From Oceanobacillus sp. J11TS1 (lineage in GTDB: Bacteria > Bacillota > Bacilli > Bacillales > Amphibacillaceae), in the NCBI RefSeq assembly GCF_018333215.1, contig NZ_BORO01000004.1, positions 124,001 to 188,000 of the forward strand: a DNA stretch of 64,000 bases, read 5' to 3'. Below the pieces are notes generated by a model. It worked only from the letters and a program-made list of their open reading frames with translations. It was not told the DNA's origin and did no database searches. The position numbers and the translations under genes were made by a program. This document shows positions 7,976-16,398 of the stretch, piece after piece (position 1 is the first letter of the stretch; every line of letters starts with the position of its first letter).

Positions 7976-8127
7976 TTCCTTTTCAACTCCCTATAGCATC
8001 TAAGACAAACCCTCAAACGCCTGTAATAATATTCCGTGTGAGGATTTAACTCATCCCCACACAGCTTGCAATCATCATTCCGTTCATAAACAATAACTTT
8101 GGGAAGATGCTTATTCCGGTAGCTCAT
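7972..8127 (-). CDS. Small zinc-finger phage protein
   Basis: The ATG at 8127 is preferred over an upstream one at 8157 that lies deeper inside recT. The 51-residue product has a CxxC (CKLC) and, 18 residues later, a second CxxC (CLRC), surrounded by Arg and Tyr, typical of a small nucleic-acid-binding zinc ribbon. It overlaps recT and the following gene. Role unknown. Confidence 0.6.
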   Translation of the reverse strand: MSYRNKHLPKVIVYERNDDCKLCGDELNPHTEYYYRRLRVCLRCYRELKRK

Positions 8128-9010
8128 CAGCAGCTGCCTTTGATGCTTCAAGTTCAATGTGCATGTCCAACAATTCGATCAAGCCGACAAGTTCCGATTC
8201 TGTTGGTGGAGTAGACAATTTAACGTTATTTTTTTTCAAATATTCGTTAATAGCTGCATTTGTTGTCATTCCTAATTGTGTAAATTTTTTCTTCATGTCA
8301 GCTCGGAGTTTTTCAGTCTTATCTTCCGGCTCTGATCGTTCTTGAGACGTACCATCCTGTTTTGGTGATTCGACAACCTCTTGATTAGGCGTGATGTCTT
8401 TGCGTTCTCTTGGTTGTTCTGGCTGTGTATTTTCTGTGATGGTTTCATCATCAAAGTTCAATCCATATTGTTTTTTCAAAGCACGTTGCTGCACATGCTT
8501 TCCAAACATGTCAGCAGTCCATTTTTTCCAGTTGTCCTTGTTTTGACCAGTAAACATATGAGAAACCTCGTCGATGTCCATAATTACAGTTACAGGTCGA
8601 TGTCCGTCACGATAAGCGATAGAGTAAGCCCCGATAATTTTGCCACGAGGGAAACCGATATCATGTTGCACAACTTCCAACTCTTTTGTTTCTTTGTTCA
8701 TGGAAACTTTAAATTCGTCGTTCTCATGTACCATCTGTGTATCTGGTGGTTGGAATCCTTCTTTTTCTCGTGCTTTAGAAAGATAAGCTTCAGCTGCAAA
8801 TTGGATGCGTGCTGTTTGTCCATATTTGATAAAGAAAATCTCATTCTTAAATGGATCCAATCCATAAGCTGCCGCCTTGTGAGCAAAGAGTAAAAACTCC
8901 TGATCGTTTGCAGTTGGCGCAATGGAATTACGCATAACCTCAATTACTTGTGGTGCAAATGCCTCTGTGATTTCTGGTGTTAATGATGGTAAGTTGTTGT
9001 TATTTGCCAT
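8111..9010 (-). CDS. recT: RecT/Bet-family single-strand annealing protein
   Basis: This 299-residue protein matches RecT-family recombinases: the core FLLFAHKAAAYGLDPFKNEI, RIQFAAEAYLSKA, and the IIGAYSIAYRDG / VSHMF / NWKKWTADMFGKHVQQRALK region. RecT anneals complementary single strands and supports phage recombination and repair. The C-terminal 70 residues are polar and variable as usual. It works beside the Rad50-like ATPase (9544-11052) and the metallo-beta-lactamase nuclease (6761-7513) in the same operon. Confidence 0.9.
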   Translation of the reverse strand: MANNNNLPSLTPEITEAFAPQVIEVMRNSIAPTANDQEFLLFAHKAAAYGLDPFKNEIFFIKYGQTARIQFAAEAYLSKAREKEGFQPPDTQMVHENDEFKVSMNKETKELEVVQHDIGFPRGKIIGAYSIAYRDGHRPVTVIMDIDEVSHMFTGQNKDNWKKWTADMFGKHVQQRALKKQYGLNFDDETITENTQPEQPRERKDITPNQEVVESPKQDGTSQERSEPEDKTEKLRADMKKKFTQLGMTTNAAINEYLKKNNVKLSTPPTESELVGLIELLDMHIELEASKAAADELPE

Positions 9011-9255
9011 TATTCATTCTCCTTTTGCTCGATTAATTTAATGTGATACGCTTCATCAATTGCATTTCTTAGCTCCATTGCTTCCTGCAGGGACAATTGA
9101 AAATTCGGTGTGTCCTCATGGAATGGGAAAGCTAATTCAATGTTTCCTGTGCCACCACCGAAACTACGAACATTCCTAATCACTATGCAGTCGTTTTTAT
9201 CGTTCGGGTTTGGTAAAAACCTACTTTCAAAAGGAACAATTTTTACGGGCATCAT
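9010..9255 (-). CDS. Hypothetical phage protein, 81 residues
   Basis: Sits between the recombination ATPase cluster and recT, overlapping both neighbours by a few bases. It contains a Gly-rich turn (VRSFGGGTGNIELAF) and a helical C-terminus. No domain recognised. Its consistent place next to recT suggests an accessory role in DNA processing. Confidence 0.62.
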   Translation of the reverse strand: MMPVKIVPFESRFLPNPNDKNDCIVIRNVRSFGGGTGNIELAFPFHEDTPNFQLSLQEAMELRNAIDEAYHIKLIEQKENE

Positions 9256-9551
9256 TCATCCGCTCCTTTAAATTCAATAAGTTTATTTATTTCAGCATTG
9301 ACCTCATCCAATGATTCTTTTAATTCAGCAATAATCAGGTACTTAACTTTACTGAAAAAACGTTCTGGGTTAATTAATTCAACGTTTTTCCATCCTCCAC
9401 GGACGTTATTTAACCTTATCTCCGATGCTCCGTTCGTTTCTTCGCTCTCGACAGCTTCTAGCCATTTATTTAAATCTTCTTTTTTGAAAATAAGTTTCGC
9501 TACGTGTTTTAATACATCTACTTCCTTACTATTTCCATTAAATTCACTCAT
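9252..9551 (-). CDS. Hypothetical phage protein, 99 residues
   Basis: The start at 9551 (MSEFNGNSKEVDVL) overlaps the end of the Rad50-like gene and is more likely than the longer frame reaching 9584. The protein is helical and charged with no recognised motif. It is followed by a 4-base overlap with the next gene. Confidence 0.6.
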   Translation of the reverse strand: MSEFNGNSKEVDVLKHVAKLIFKKEDLNKWLEAVESEETNGASEIRLNNVRGGWKNVELINPERFFSKVKYLIIAELKESLDEVNAEINKLIEFKGADE

Positions 9552-11052
9552 TGACAGACACCTCCAATTCTTTTCCTTCAACAACCTTGAGCATCAATAG
9601 CTGACCAGATGGCTGTTTAAACTTAGTGATTGATTCAGAGTTATCCACTACAGCTGGAGCAACAATGTCACTTTGGCCTGATAAGACTTCCCGCAACTCT
9701 AATCCAGCTTTTATTTTTTCAGACAAGGACAATTGGAGATAATCCTTGCCGTCCATCTGAATAACAAAAGTAGTTTTAATTTCTCCGTTCTTTTGTTGCT
9801 CAAATAATTTAACAGACAATCTATCAAATAAGTCCTGTACCTTCTTGGCTTGTAACTCTGCTTCTTTGCCGTAAAAATCCTTAATGCTGTCCAGGATAAA
9901 GATAGATTCATTCAATTGTTCCAATGTCTCTTTTTCTTGCTGCTCAGCATCTGTAACAGCTTCCTTGACCATTTCAAAGCGTTCATGTTTTTGCATTTCT
10001 TGCTCAATTGGTGCGATTTTTGCTTGCAGTTCATTTGCTTTTTGTAGCTGTTCTGACACATCAATGTATTCTAATTGGGCAAGTTCTTCTTCGAGCTTCT
10101 TTCTCTCCGCAACCGCCGACTTGAAATCTTTAGCGACACTATCTTGACGTTGCTGTTTATCTTCCTCAACAGCCTTGAGTGCATCACCTTGTAAAGGCTG
10201 CTTACATGTCTGACAATGATCTTGTATCTGTTCTTCTTTGATGCGCTCAAAATTCGTTCTAAGAAAATCTCTGTCATCTTGTAATCTTTGAATCTGAGAT
10301 TGTAGTTTATTAATCTTAGAATTGTTACTTCCAGCTAAATCAATCACTTCCTGAATTTCATCACGCTCTTTTGAGAAAATCTTCAACTCTGTTCTAAGAG
10401 ATGGGAGAGGTACGAGTGTCTGAAATTCATCCAGCTGTTCTTTTAATGTTTTTGTACGGCTTTGAGCGGCGATATACTGCTTGTCCAGCTTGTTTTTGTT
10501 ATCTCTATGAATCTTGTTAAGGTCCACAAGAGAATGTTTTTTAACCAACGCCCCTAGCTTTGCCGCCTGTGCCTCTGGCAACTCTTTGAAAACTTCTTTA
10601 TTGCTTGGAGCAGTTACATAGTTTAATAGCATTGCTCGCTGTTTTTCCCAGTGCATGGTAAAAAAATAAAGTGGATTAAACAGTGACAAGAAAAGTTCTT
10701 TAGTAAACAGTCCATCCAGGTACTCATTAAATTCAGACGCTTTTGATGGCACTTCATTTATTAAATATTTGGTCTTGCCTTTTTTGAGCTGACGCCCTAA
10801 TTCTGTTTCAATTCCATCCACATCTAACAGCAAAGAGACTAATGTTTCGTCTGCATCATACGTTGTTGGTGTCGGGTCTAACTTGCTACCAAACGTATCA
10901 ATGCCGTATAATGACCAGGTAATAGCACGTGGAATGGTTGATTTCCCTTCTGCGTTGTCACCAGTGATCTTAGTTACCTCGCCAAAGTTAACAGTAAGGT
11001 CCTGGTGACTTTCAAAGTTATTTAGCTTCAATTCTTTCAATTTAATTTCCAT
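9544..11052 (-). CDS. Rad50/SbcC-like AAA ATPase
   Basis: This 502-residue protein has an SMC-type head with Walker A GDNAEGKST (G31-K37), a long coiled coil (about residues 180-400) interrupted by a zinc-hook-like CQTC (C280, C283), and a C-terminal half-head ending in a degenerate Walker B region (APAVVDNSES). Rad50/SbcC proteins organise DNA ends together with a nuclease. No SbcD-like nuclease is next to it; the metallo-beta-lactamase gene or host SbcD might supply cleavage. It is the large recombination gene of this early operon. Confidence 0.82.
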   Translation of the reverse strand: MEIKLKELKLNNFESHQDLTVNFGEVTKITGDNAEGKSTIPRAITWSLYGIDTFGSKLDPTPTTYDADETLVSLLLDVDGIETELGRQLKKGKTKYLINEVPSKASEFNEYLDGLFTKELFLSLFNPLYFFTMHWEKQRAMLLNYVTAPSNKEVFKELPEAQAAKLGALVKKHSLVDLNKIHRDNKNKLDKQYIAAQSRTKTLKEQLDEFQTLVPLPSLRTELKIFSKERDEIQEVIDLAGSNNSKINKLQSQIQRLQDDRDFLRTNFERIKEEQIQDHCQTCKQPLQGDALKAVEEDKQQRQDSVAKDFKSAVAERKKLEEELAQLEYIDVSEQLQKANELQAKIAPIEQEMQKHERFEMVKEAVTDAEQQEKETLEQLNESIFILDSIKDFYGKEAELQAKKVQDLFDRLSVKLFEQQKNGEIKTTFVIQMDGKDYLQLSLSEKIKAGLELREVLSGQSDIVAPAVVDNSESITKFKQPSGQLLMLKVVEGKELEVSVNE

Positions 11053-11275
11053 GTTTCTTCCCCTTTCTAGGTTTGTATTCTAGTATTTGCAAAGGCTCTG
11101 GATAACATTGAGCCACATCACTTCTTTTCATATTCTCAGAACGTTTTCCAGGATATTTATCCTTCAAATACCTAAAGCAATACTCTTCGGTGCCTTTTAC
11201 GTAAAGTTTGTTGGTGATTAAGCCCACAACTTTGACATGCTTGTATCCGTTGATTTTGTGTTCTAGTTCCGGCAA
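11042..11275 (-). CDS. Hypothetical phage protein, 77 residues
   Basis: A basic protein with a predicted beta-strand start (INGYKHVKVVGLITNKLYVKG) and a Lys/Arg-rich end (PRKGKKHGN). It overlaps the start of the Rad50-like gene by 11 bases, which supports expression. No family recognised. Confidence 0.6.
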   Translation of the reverse strand: MPELEHKINGYKHVKVVGLITNKLYVKGTEEYCFRYLKDKYPGKRSENMKRSDVAQCYPEPLQILEYKPRKGKKHGN

Positions 11276-11296
11276 TGTTTTTTCACCTCCTTTTAG

Positions 11297-11554
11297 TTAC
11301 TTGACCAACGCCCGTTTCAGAATCTCTTTATAAACCGCATGTGCGTCATTTTGGTTTAAAAATGATTTATCATAGATTTTTTTGCGCATAACAGTGTATA
11401 AACCTCCTGTATCTGGTTCATCCCATTTTTTAATCAATACAACCGATGTTAAGAGAGGGTACTTGGCTTCTTTCATCATCGTTAATTCATAATCAGTGCC
11501 GTCTTTTTTGAATTTCTTTTCTTGGATTTTGTGGCTTTTCTTCATTCTCGCCAA
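11297..11554 (-). CDS. Hypothetical phage protein, 85 residues
   Basis: Starts at a TTG (11554) behind AAGGAGTGGG, or at the ATG three codons later. The product is highly basic with a Lys-rich N-terminus and a small beta-rich core. No known domain. It is one of several small early genes between the regulator and the recombination block. Confidence 0.55.
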   Translation of the reverse strand: MARMKKSHKIQEKKFKKDGTDYELTMMKEAKYPLLTSVVLIKKWDEPDTGGLYTVMRKKIYDKSFLNQNDAHAVYKEILKRALVK

Positions 11555-11574
11555 CCTAGTCCCACTCCTTAAAA

Positions 11575-12087
11575 TTACTTGTCTAATCTTTGTTCTACTG
11601 GACAGATAAGTTTGAAACTAACTATTTTTGCGGGGATTAGTCCATTTCTCGCCACTCGATATATCTGCTTAGTTGATTCATTAAAGACGATATCTCCCGT
11701 TTTATATTCATCCACATCACGCCCTAACTTATCCCAAAACCGACGCTTCTTTTCTTGCTGGATTTCTTCTGGTGTGGCGTGACGTAATGAATCTGGATAA
11801 TTGATGATAGAATTTACAACGATACGTTCGCTGTTACCTAACGCGCCATTAACATTTTTGAAAGCTTCTACTTGACCGATTTCACCAGTATTTAAATTGA
11901 CTACCCATTCTCCTAGCTTGAATTGAGGAATTACTTCGTAGCTGTCTGGAACAAGTAGGCATTTTGAAAAGTCTTCTAAGGCTAATCCATTGAGACGTTT
12001 GTGTTCTTGGACTATCCAACCGTCCATTTTATTTTTAATCCCCTCAATAGTATCTACTTGCCCTTGCGTCAATTTAATCTTTTGCAT
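11575..12087 (-). CDS. Hypothetical phage protein, 170 residues
   Basis: The start at 12087 (MQKIKLTQGQVDTIEG) is preferred over an in-frame start eight codons upstream; it lies inside the end of the previous gene. The protein is mixed alpha/beta and contains WVVNLNTGEIGQVEAF, a pattern typical of small beta-barrel or KOW-like segments in phage proteins. No confident family assignment. Confidence 0.62.
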   Translation of the reverse strand: MQKIKLTQGQVDTIEGIKNKMDGWIVQEHKRLNGLALEDFSKCLLVPDSYEVIPQFKLGEWVVNLNTGEIGQVEAFKNVNGALGNSERIVVNSIINYPDSLRHATPEEIQQEKKRRFWDKLGRDVDEYKTGDIVFNESTKQIYRVARNGLIPAKIVSFKLICPVEQRLDK

Positions 12088-12274
12088 ATTCTGCCTCCTC
12101 TTTTTCTGCAAGTTTGATATAACTTTCTATTCTTTCCTCTGTTTTTTCGATCCCGGCAATAATAACCATACGAACGCTCATAGGGAGTTCAACCCATTTA
12201 CCACCCGACGTACACCAGTCATGCGTCACGTTTAACCTTAATTGGAGGTTTTTCGCCTCATCTCGATAATTCAT
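12074..12274 (-). CDS. Hypothetical phage protein, 66 residues
   Basis: Preceded by AAGGAGGAGATTAGAA, a strong ribosome binding site. The product MNYRDEAKNLQLRLNVTHDW... is helical and charged, with no recognised domain. It overlaps the next gene by 14 bases. Confidence 0.6.
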   Translation of the reverse strand: MNYRDEAKNLQLRLNVTHDWCTSGGKWVELPMSVRMVIIAGIEKTEERIESYIKLAEKEEAEYAKD

Positions 12275-12289
12275 TTCTAATCTCCTCCT

Positions 12290-12370
12290 TCAATTGTGAA
12301 CCATCATCAAAAACAAAAATCCCATTGCTCCTGCAAACAACACGTTTAAATAAAAATCTGTCTTGTCCAT
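12290..12370 (-). CDS. Tiny membrane protein, 26 residues
   Basis: A 26-codon frame starts at 12370 with a TGATG overlap to the stop of the upstream gene. The product MDKTDFYLNVLFAGAMGFLF (followed by LMMVHN) is almost entirely one hydrophobic helix. Overlap and composition suggest a real membrane micropeptide, but no homologue is known to me. Confidence 0.42.
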   Translation of the reverse strand: MDKTDFYLNVLFAGAMGFLFLMMVHN

Positions 12371-12612
12371 CAGAACATGTGCCGCCTTATATCTTCGTTT
12401 ATTGGCTTAACCGCATCAGCGTCTTTCTTTTTACGATTTAAGATAGAAAGATTTTCTAATGCTCCATTAATTTCTAATATGGCATTTCCTTGAAGTTCAA
12501 ACTGTGCGGTATCTGCCATTTGGAATACTTTTTCTGTTGCGCTGAATAGCCGCTCGTATTCCTGCATGACTAATGCCAAATCAGTTGCTTTGTAGTTATC
12601 ACTTAGTGGCAT
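12370..12612 (-). CDS. Hypothetical phage protein, 80 residues
   Basis: The start at 12612 (MPLSDNYKATDLALV) follows GGGAGAGGAGAATC on the minus strand. The product is an all-helical protein with no identified motif. It belongs to the group of small early genes after the DUF771-like protein. Confidence 0.6.
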   Translation of the reverse strand: MPLSDNYKATDLALVMQEYERLFSATEKVFQMADTAQFELQGNAILEINGALENLSILNRKKKDADAVKPINEDIRRHMF

Positions 12613-12659
12613 GATTCTCCTCTCCCCCATTTAAAACGTCTACCCACGTATTTTTTTGA

Positions 12660-12932
12660 TTACCATTCGGACACAATGTCCACAATTGCTTTGAATGTTG
12701 GCTGTGCTATCCACCAACGCTTTCTGTTTTTACGAACCTCATGGACCCTTACTCTTGGATCGTGTAAGATTTCTGCTTCCAAATAACGAATGGACATGCA
12801 AGTTAATTCAGATAGCTTGTTAATATCTACTAAAAGTAATTGCTGGTGAATCTGTTTACTGATTTCTTGATCAATGTGTTGCCTTAAAGCTGCCTCATCA
12901 AGAGATATTTTTATTTCTCCTTTTGGAATCAA
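12660..12932 (-). CDS. DUF771-like phage DNA-binding protein
   Basis: This 90-residue protein has a short helix-turn-helix-like middle (LSELTCMSIRYLEAEILHDP) followed by RRVHE/RKRWW-type basic residues, typical of the DUF771 / excisionase-like early phage proteins. A similar architecture is seen in the small protein next to the integrase of the tRNA-Val element (58591-58881). It could be a regulator or excisionase. It is the second gene of the rightmost early operon. Confidence 0.62.
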   Translation of the reverse strand: MIPKGEIKISLDEAALRQHIDQEISKQIHQQLLLVDINKLSELTCMSIRYLEAEILHDPRVRVHEVRKNRKRWWIAQPTFKAIVDIVSEW

Positions 12933-12936
12933 GAGA

Positions 12937-13128
12937 TCACCTCGTTTCTATATTCAGAATTGCACAGATGTGTTCAAGATGTTTTTGTGCTTTTGGACCA
13001 TCTTTCTTCCCTCGTAACACTTCGCCTAAGTACGCACTTGAAATTCCAAGTAATTCGGCAAGATCTTTCTGTTTAACGTTTTGTTTAAACATTTCCGACT
13101 TTATAATTGCTCTTACATCTAGCGGCAT
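12937..13128 (-). CDS. Cro-like XRE-family regulator
   Basis: The ATG at 13128 follows GAGGAGGGGGCGAT; an upstream in-frame start is less well placed. The 63-residue protein contains a complete Cro/CI-type helix-turn-helix (QKDLAELLGISSAYLGEVLR). It is divergent from the repressor at 13507 and is the first gene of the early operon, the normal position of a Cro-type or antirepressor protein. The two would compete for operators in the shared control region. Confidence 0.82.
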   Translation of the reverse strand: MPLDVRAIIKSEMFKQNVKQKDLAELLGISSAYLGEVLRGKKDGPKAQKHLEHICAILNIETR

Positions 13129-13152
13129 ATCGCCCCCTCCTCTCGTTGACAT

Positions 13153-13506
13153 TGACGTTGCAACCGTCCTGTTATGCTATAAGAATGAACAACTTATACC
13201 GTCATTGGCTCGGTATCACAGCGCACATATTAAACAAAAAGCTAACTAATTAGCTAAAAGGTATTGACCTTTTTATACGAATAGTTTAATATAAACTCAT
13301 AGCTAAATAAGACTTTAAAAGCCTGTTAACACTCACTTTTTATCCGTTCCCAACGAAAAAATGTGTTTATATAGGTCGTGTTTTTTATTGCCTTTTAGCT
13401 AACTAATAAGCTTATGTCAGTAATATTAAACTATATGCATAAAATAGTCAACAATTTTTATGCTAATTATTTAATTTAATTTTATTGGCAGGTAAGGATG
13501 GTTGAT
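13153..13506. promoter_or_regulatory. Prophage lysis-lysogeny control region
   Basis: This 350-base divergent region separates the Cro-like and repressor genes. It has inverted copies of TTAGCTAAAAGG at 13250-13261 and CCTTTTAGCTAA at 13391-13402, a partial copy near 13299, and a small palindrome AGTTTAATATAAACT at 13281-13295 repeated in part near 13429. A plus-strand promoter candidate is TTGACC at 13264 with TAATAT at 13287 (17-base spacer). The repeats are likely operators. Confidence 0.6.
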
Positions 13507-13929
13507 ATGACAACGTTTGAGAGGGTTAAAAAATTATGTGAAGAACAAAAAATATCCATTAATGATCTAGAAAAATCATTAGGTTATTCAAAAAACACTT
13601 TATATCGTTTGAAAACTCAAAAGCCTGGTGCAGATAAACTACAAGCAATAGCTGATTACTTTGACGTTAGTACTGACTATTTACTTGGACGCACAGAGAA
13701 GAAACGATACTTTGATTTAACTAAAAAAGATGAAAGAGATATACAAAAAGAACTTGAAGACATATTGAACGACTTTAATAATAGTGGTTTTGCGATGGCA
13801 GACGGAAGCACTCCAGATGAACTTGATCCAGAAGATAGAGAGTTGTTGATAGCTTCATTAGAACAGTCGTTAAGAATCGCTAAAAGAATCGCTAAACAAA
13901 AATTCACTCGTAAAGACTACCGTAATTAG
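13507..13929 (+). CDS. Phage repressor, XRE family
   Basis: The ATG at 13507 is chosen because AAGGA lies nine bases upstream; an ATG at 13498 overlaps that site. Residues 1-65 form a Cro/CI helix-turn-helix domain (ISINDLEKSLGYSKNTLYRLK) ending in DYLLGRTE. The C-terminal half is acidic and helical and lacks a LexA-type serine/lysine autoprotease, so repressor removal probably depends on the ImmA-like protease encoded next. It is divergent from the Cro-like gene. Confidence 0.85.
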   Translation: MTTFERVKKLCEEQKISINDLEKSLGYSKNTLYRLKTQKPGADKLQAIADYFDVSTDYLLGRTEKKRYFDLTKKDERDIQKELEDILNDFNNSGFAMADGSTPDELDPEDRELLIASLEQSLRIAKRIAKQKFTRKDYRN

Positions 13930-13939
13930 GAGTGTTAAT

Positions 13940-14359
13940 GTGGGGTTAATTGAGGAGAAAGTTACAAAGTTAATAAAAAAACATGGGACAAACAATCCTT
14001 TTGAAATAGCTAATCAAAAAGGTGTAATCGTTAGATATGTCCCTTTAGGAAACGTATTAGGTTTTCATGCTAGATATTTTAGAACATCGATTATTCACAT
14101 AAATGAGGCGTTAAGTGAACAACAACAATTGTTTACCTGTGCCCATGAACTTGGGCACGCAATTTTTCATCCAGACGCCAATACGCCTTTTTTAAAGAAA
14201 AATACATATTATTCTACCGACAAAATTGAGGTAGAAGCTAATGAGTTCGCAGTAGAACTTCTGTTTAGCCAAGATACAAATAACTCTATAACGATTAAAG
14301 AAGCTACACAAGATTACGGTATACCCGAGCAGCTTCTCTACAAAAAATTTTACACTTAG
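13940..14359 (+). CDS. ImmA/IrrE-family metallopeptidase
   Basis: Starts at a GTG ten bases after the repressor stop, preceded by TTAGGAG. The 139-residue protein has the zinc-protease motif HELGH (H69, E70, H73) and the family's AxxFAxELL segment (EANEFAVELLF). ImmA of ICEBs1 cleaves its paired repressor ImmR to induce the element; the same repressor-ImmA pairing here implies induction by repressor cleavage. Length is close to that of ImmA. Confidence 0.88.
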   Translation: MGLIEEKVTKLIKKHGTNNPFEIANQKGVIVRYVPLGNVLGFHARYFRTSIIHINEALSEQQQLFTCAHELGHAIFHPDANTPFLKKNTYYSTDKIEVEANEFAVELLFSQDTNNSITIKEATQDYGIPEQLLYKKFYT

Positions 14360-14390
14360 AAAGAACATACATTCTCTATTTAAGGAGGTG

Positions 14391-14477
14391 ATGCAAATTT
14401 TAGCCTGCATGATATTACGCCCCTGTGATACGTCTGCCCACGTAATGAAGGGATATAACAAATTATGGCTAAATTAA
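14391..14477 (+). CDS. Possible 28-residue leader ORF overlapping the integrase start
   Basis: A frame MQILACMILRPCDTSAHVMK (then GYNKLWLN) starts just after a strong AAGGAGGTG and ends 13 bases inside the integrase gene. The spacing of two bases to the first ATG is too short for good initiation, and the Met at 14409 is an alternative. It could couple or tune integrase translation, or be chance. Confidence 0.25.
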   Translation: MQILACMILRPCDTSAHVMKGYNKLWLN

Positions 14478-15613
14478 ATAAATCAAAAAAAGATAAAGAA
14501 ATATATTGGTACACAAATAAAAAAGGTGAAAAATTATGGATGTATCGCCATAAGTATAAAGATACTTTGGGAAATCGAAAGGAAAAGAAAAAGAGTAAAT
14601 TTGAATCAGAGGATGCGGCTTTAAGAGCCCTTTTGAAAGTTAAGTCTGATTTGTTAGATGGGAATATAAAACAGGTAGAAAAAGACCAAATGACTGTCTC
14701 TCAATGGCTTGATATTTGGTATGAAACCTATCATGTTAATTGGAAGAAACCTACTCAAATACTTCATAAGGATATAAAAGATCGAATTATAAAACCTTTG
14801 TTGGGTAAATGCGTTCTTAAAGATTTGGATAAATCAACATATTTGCGCTTATACATTAATAAGCTGTCTGAAAAATATGCACCCAGCACTGTGAAAGCAT
14901 ATAACCGAATTTTTAAGATGGCTATAAATGCTGCTGTAGATGATGAAATTCTTCCACGGAATCGATTTACTAAGATATCCATCCAAGAGGACAGACTTAA
15001 AGATAACTTTTTCACTGCAGCCGAATTAAATAGGTTACTTGAAACCGCAAAAGATTTTTCGAATAAAACTACCTATATTTCCTTGTTGACTTTGGCTTAC
15101 ACCGGACTGCGTAAAGGTGAAGCTTTGGGATTGCAATGGAATGATATTGATTTTAAAAGGAAAACGATCACCGTGAATCGTACAAGAGATAGTGAAGGGG
15201 TAAGGTCTCCCAAGACTAAGAATAGTTACAGAACCATTCAGATTGATGATCTGGTAATTGCGCAATTGAAGAAATACAAAATATGGTGCAAAGAACGGAA
15301 ATTAAAATACGGTTTACGACTAAATGATGATGATTTTGTTTTTATCTCGTATCAGAATGGAAATCCTGTATCGAGCACCACAATCAATTACGCTTTAAAA
15401 AAAGCTATAGAAACAGCCGGACTAAAAAAAATTACCGTCCACGGATTAAGGCATACGCATGCCACTATATTGCTCAATAAAGGAATACCATCTAAGGTTA
15501 TTGCGGACAGGTTGGGCAACACACCACAAATGATAGATAAAGTGTATGGGCATGTGTTGAAAGAAACGGAAGACAAGGCTGTTCAGATCTTTGGAGAGAG
15601 TTTGGGGCTATAA
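14465..15613 (+). CDS. int: Phage tyrosine integrase
   Basis: This 382-residue protein has an N-terminal arm-binding segment (WYTNKKGEKLWMYRHKYKD), a core-binding SAM-like domain, and a C-terminal catalytic domain with TGLRKGEALGL (first Arg), HGLRHTHAT (His-x-x-Arg) and a terminal DKVYGHV carrying the Tyr nucleophile. It catalyses site-specific integration and excision. Its position as the last gene of the prophage places the attachment site immediately downstream. Length and layout are those of the Int family of Firmicutes phages. Confidence 0.94.
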   Translation: MAKLNKSKKDKEIYWYTNKKGEKLWMYRHKYKDTLGNRKEKKKSKFESEDAALRALLKVKSDLLDGNIKQVEKDQMTVSQWLDIWYETYHVNWKKPTQILHKDIKDRIIKPLLGKCVLKDLDKSTYLRLYINKLSEKYAPSTVKAYNRIFKMAINAAVDDEILPRNRFTKISIQEDRLKDNFFTAAELNRLLETAKDFSNKTTYISLLTLAYTGLRKGEALGLQWNDIDFKRKTITVNRTRDSEGVRSPKTKNSYRTIQIDDLVIAQLKKYKIWCKERKLKYGLRLNDDDFVFISYQNGNPVSSTTINYALKKAIETAGLKKITVHGLRHTHATILLNKGIPSKVIADRLGNTPQMIDKVYGHVLKETEDKAVQIFGESLGL

Positions 15614-15615
15614 TT

Positions 15616-15640
15616 GGGGCTAAATCCAAAACAAAGCCCC
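15616..15640 (+). terminator. Hairpin just after integrase 1
   Basis: GGGGCT and AGCCCC pair around a 13-base loop right after the integrase stop codon, followed by CTCATCCCCTTTG. There is no strong T run. It could be a terminator or part of the attachment region. Confidence 0.4.
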
Positions 15641-15702
15641 TCATCCCCTTTGCTACGCAAGAGATTAAAGAGGCTTTATTATACAATTGATACAGCTGAA
15701 AC

Positions 15703-15936
15703 TCAATGGTTGCGCAATTTCTTCTTAGTTATACCTTCCTGTTCCATAATTGGAGGGCGAGACATTTTTAATAGTGTAGCAAGGTTTGCGCCGATAAATA
15801 GGAATGCAAATAATAACCAGCACCCCCAAAAGAAGAATTCTAAAGAGCTAGTAGATTGCGGTATCATGGGCCAAGCGATATAGAGAAAAAAACAAGCTAG
15901 TAATAATCTTAATATAATATTTGTTCTCAAAGTCAT
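15703..15936 (-). CDS. Small two-helix membrane protein
   Basis: This 77-residue protein has two likely transmembrane helices (about residues 8-26 and 32-55) joined by a short loop and a basic tail. It lies next to the prophage end and could be host or phage. It is downstream of nothing on its strand and has no recognised family; the phage attachment site may lie in or near its 3' end. Confidence 0.5.
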   Translation of the reverse strand: MTLRTNIILRLLLACFFLYIAWPMIPQSTSSLEFFFWGCWLLFAFLFIGANLATLLKMSRPPIMEQEGITKKKLRNH

Positions 15937-16398
15937 ATCCCCCTTTATTATAAGTCTATGAGAAATGATTATTTCTATGCACAGAACAAAGGCCAGAGTC
16001 CCTTCTTAAAAACACAGAGACCTGATTCCTTATTGTTCGGGGGACTTCTACATTCCTCAAACTAAGATAAAGTTATCATGCCGCTTCAGGGGATATACGA
16101 ACGTTAGTGCGCTCAAAGCTAGAACCAGCTATTTTATGTAAATAGTTATTCCATGGAAATAATTCTATAATTTCGTAGACAATCAGAAAACCACAGTTAT
16201 ATTCTATAAGCTGTGGTTTTCTGATTAAATATATTCTGTTATATCCACGTCCAAAAAGCCAACGTTTTAATAGGACGAGTAATCGAGTCCCAGTCCCATC
16301 GAAAAAAACACGTTAACATAGAGATTGCTACATAATTATTGGAGGAGGAATTTTTGAACATCCTCCTTATATGAAGCAGGCATTTACATTCACCCATG
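15937..16398. other. Intergenic region with one strong hairpin
   Basis: No credible gene is seen. At 16181-16226 AATCAGAAAACCACAG and its exact complement form a 16-bp stem around a 14-base loop; T runs on both sides make it a plausible bidirectional terminator for the metallo-hydrolase gene at 16399 and for rightward transcripts. Confidence 0.6.

Larger units (their letters stand above)
1..15700. mobile_element. Prophage 1 (partial, cos-type, integrase end)
   Basis: A continuous block of phage genes runs from a truncated small terminase at the left edge to a tyrosine integrase at 14465-15613. Early genes are on the minus strand and the lysogeny module (repressor, ImmA-like protease, integrase) is on the plus strand, the usual divergent layout of temperate Firmicutes siphoviruses. 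The order ArpU, HNH endonuclease, terminase indicates that late genes continue to the left outside the window. The right attachment site should lie just beyond the integrase, but its partner is not in the window, so the right boundary is approximate. Confidence 0.93.

Noticed and set aside
8381-8893. 170-codon plus-strand frame opposite recT
   Set aside because: Cys- and Phe-rich shadow of the recT gene without a ribosome binding site.
15614-15700. attR of prophage 1
   Set aside because: It must lie near here, but without the other end in the window no repeat can be matched, so no attachment site is called.
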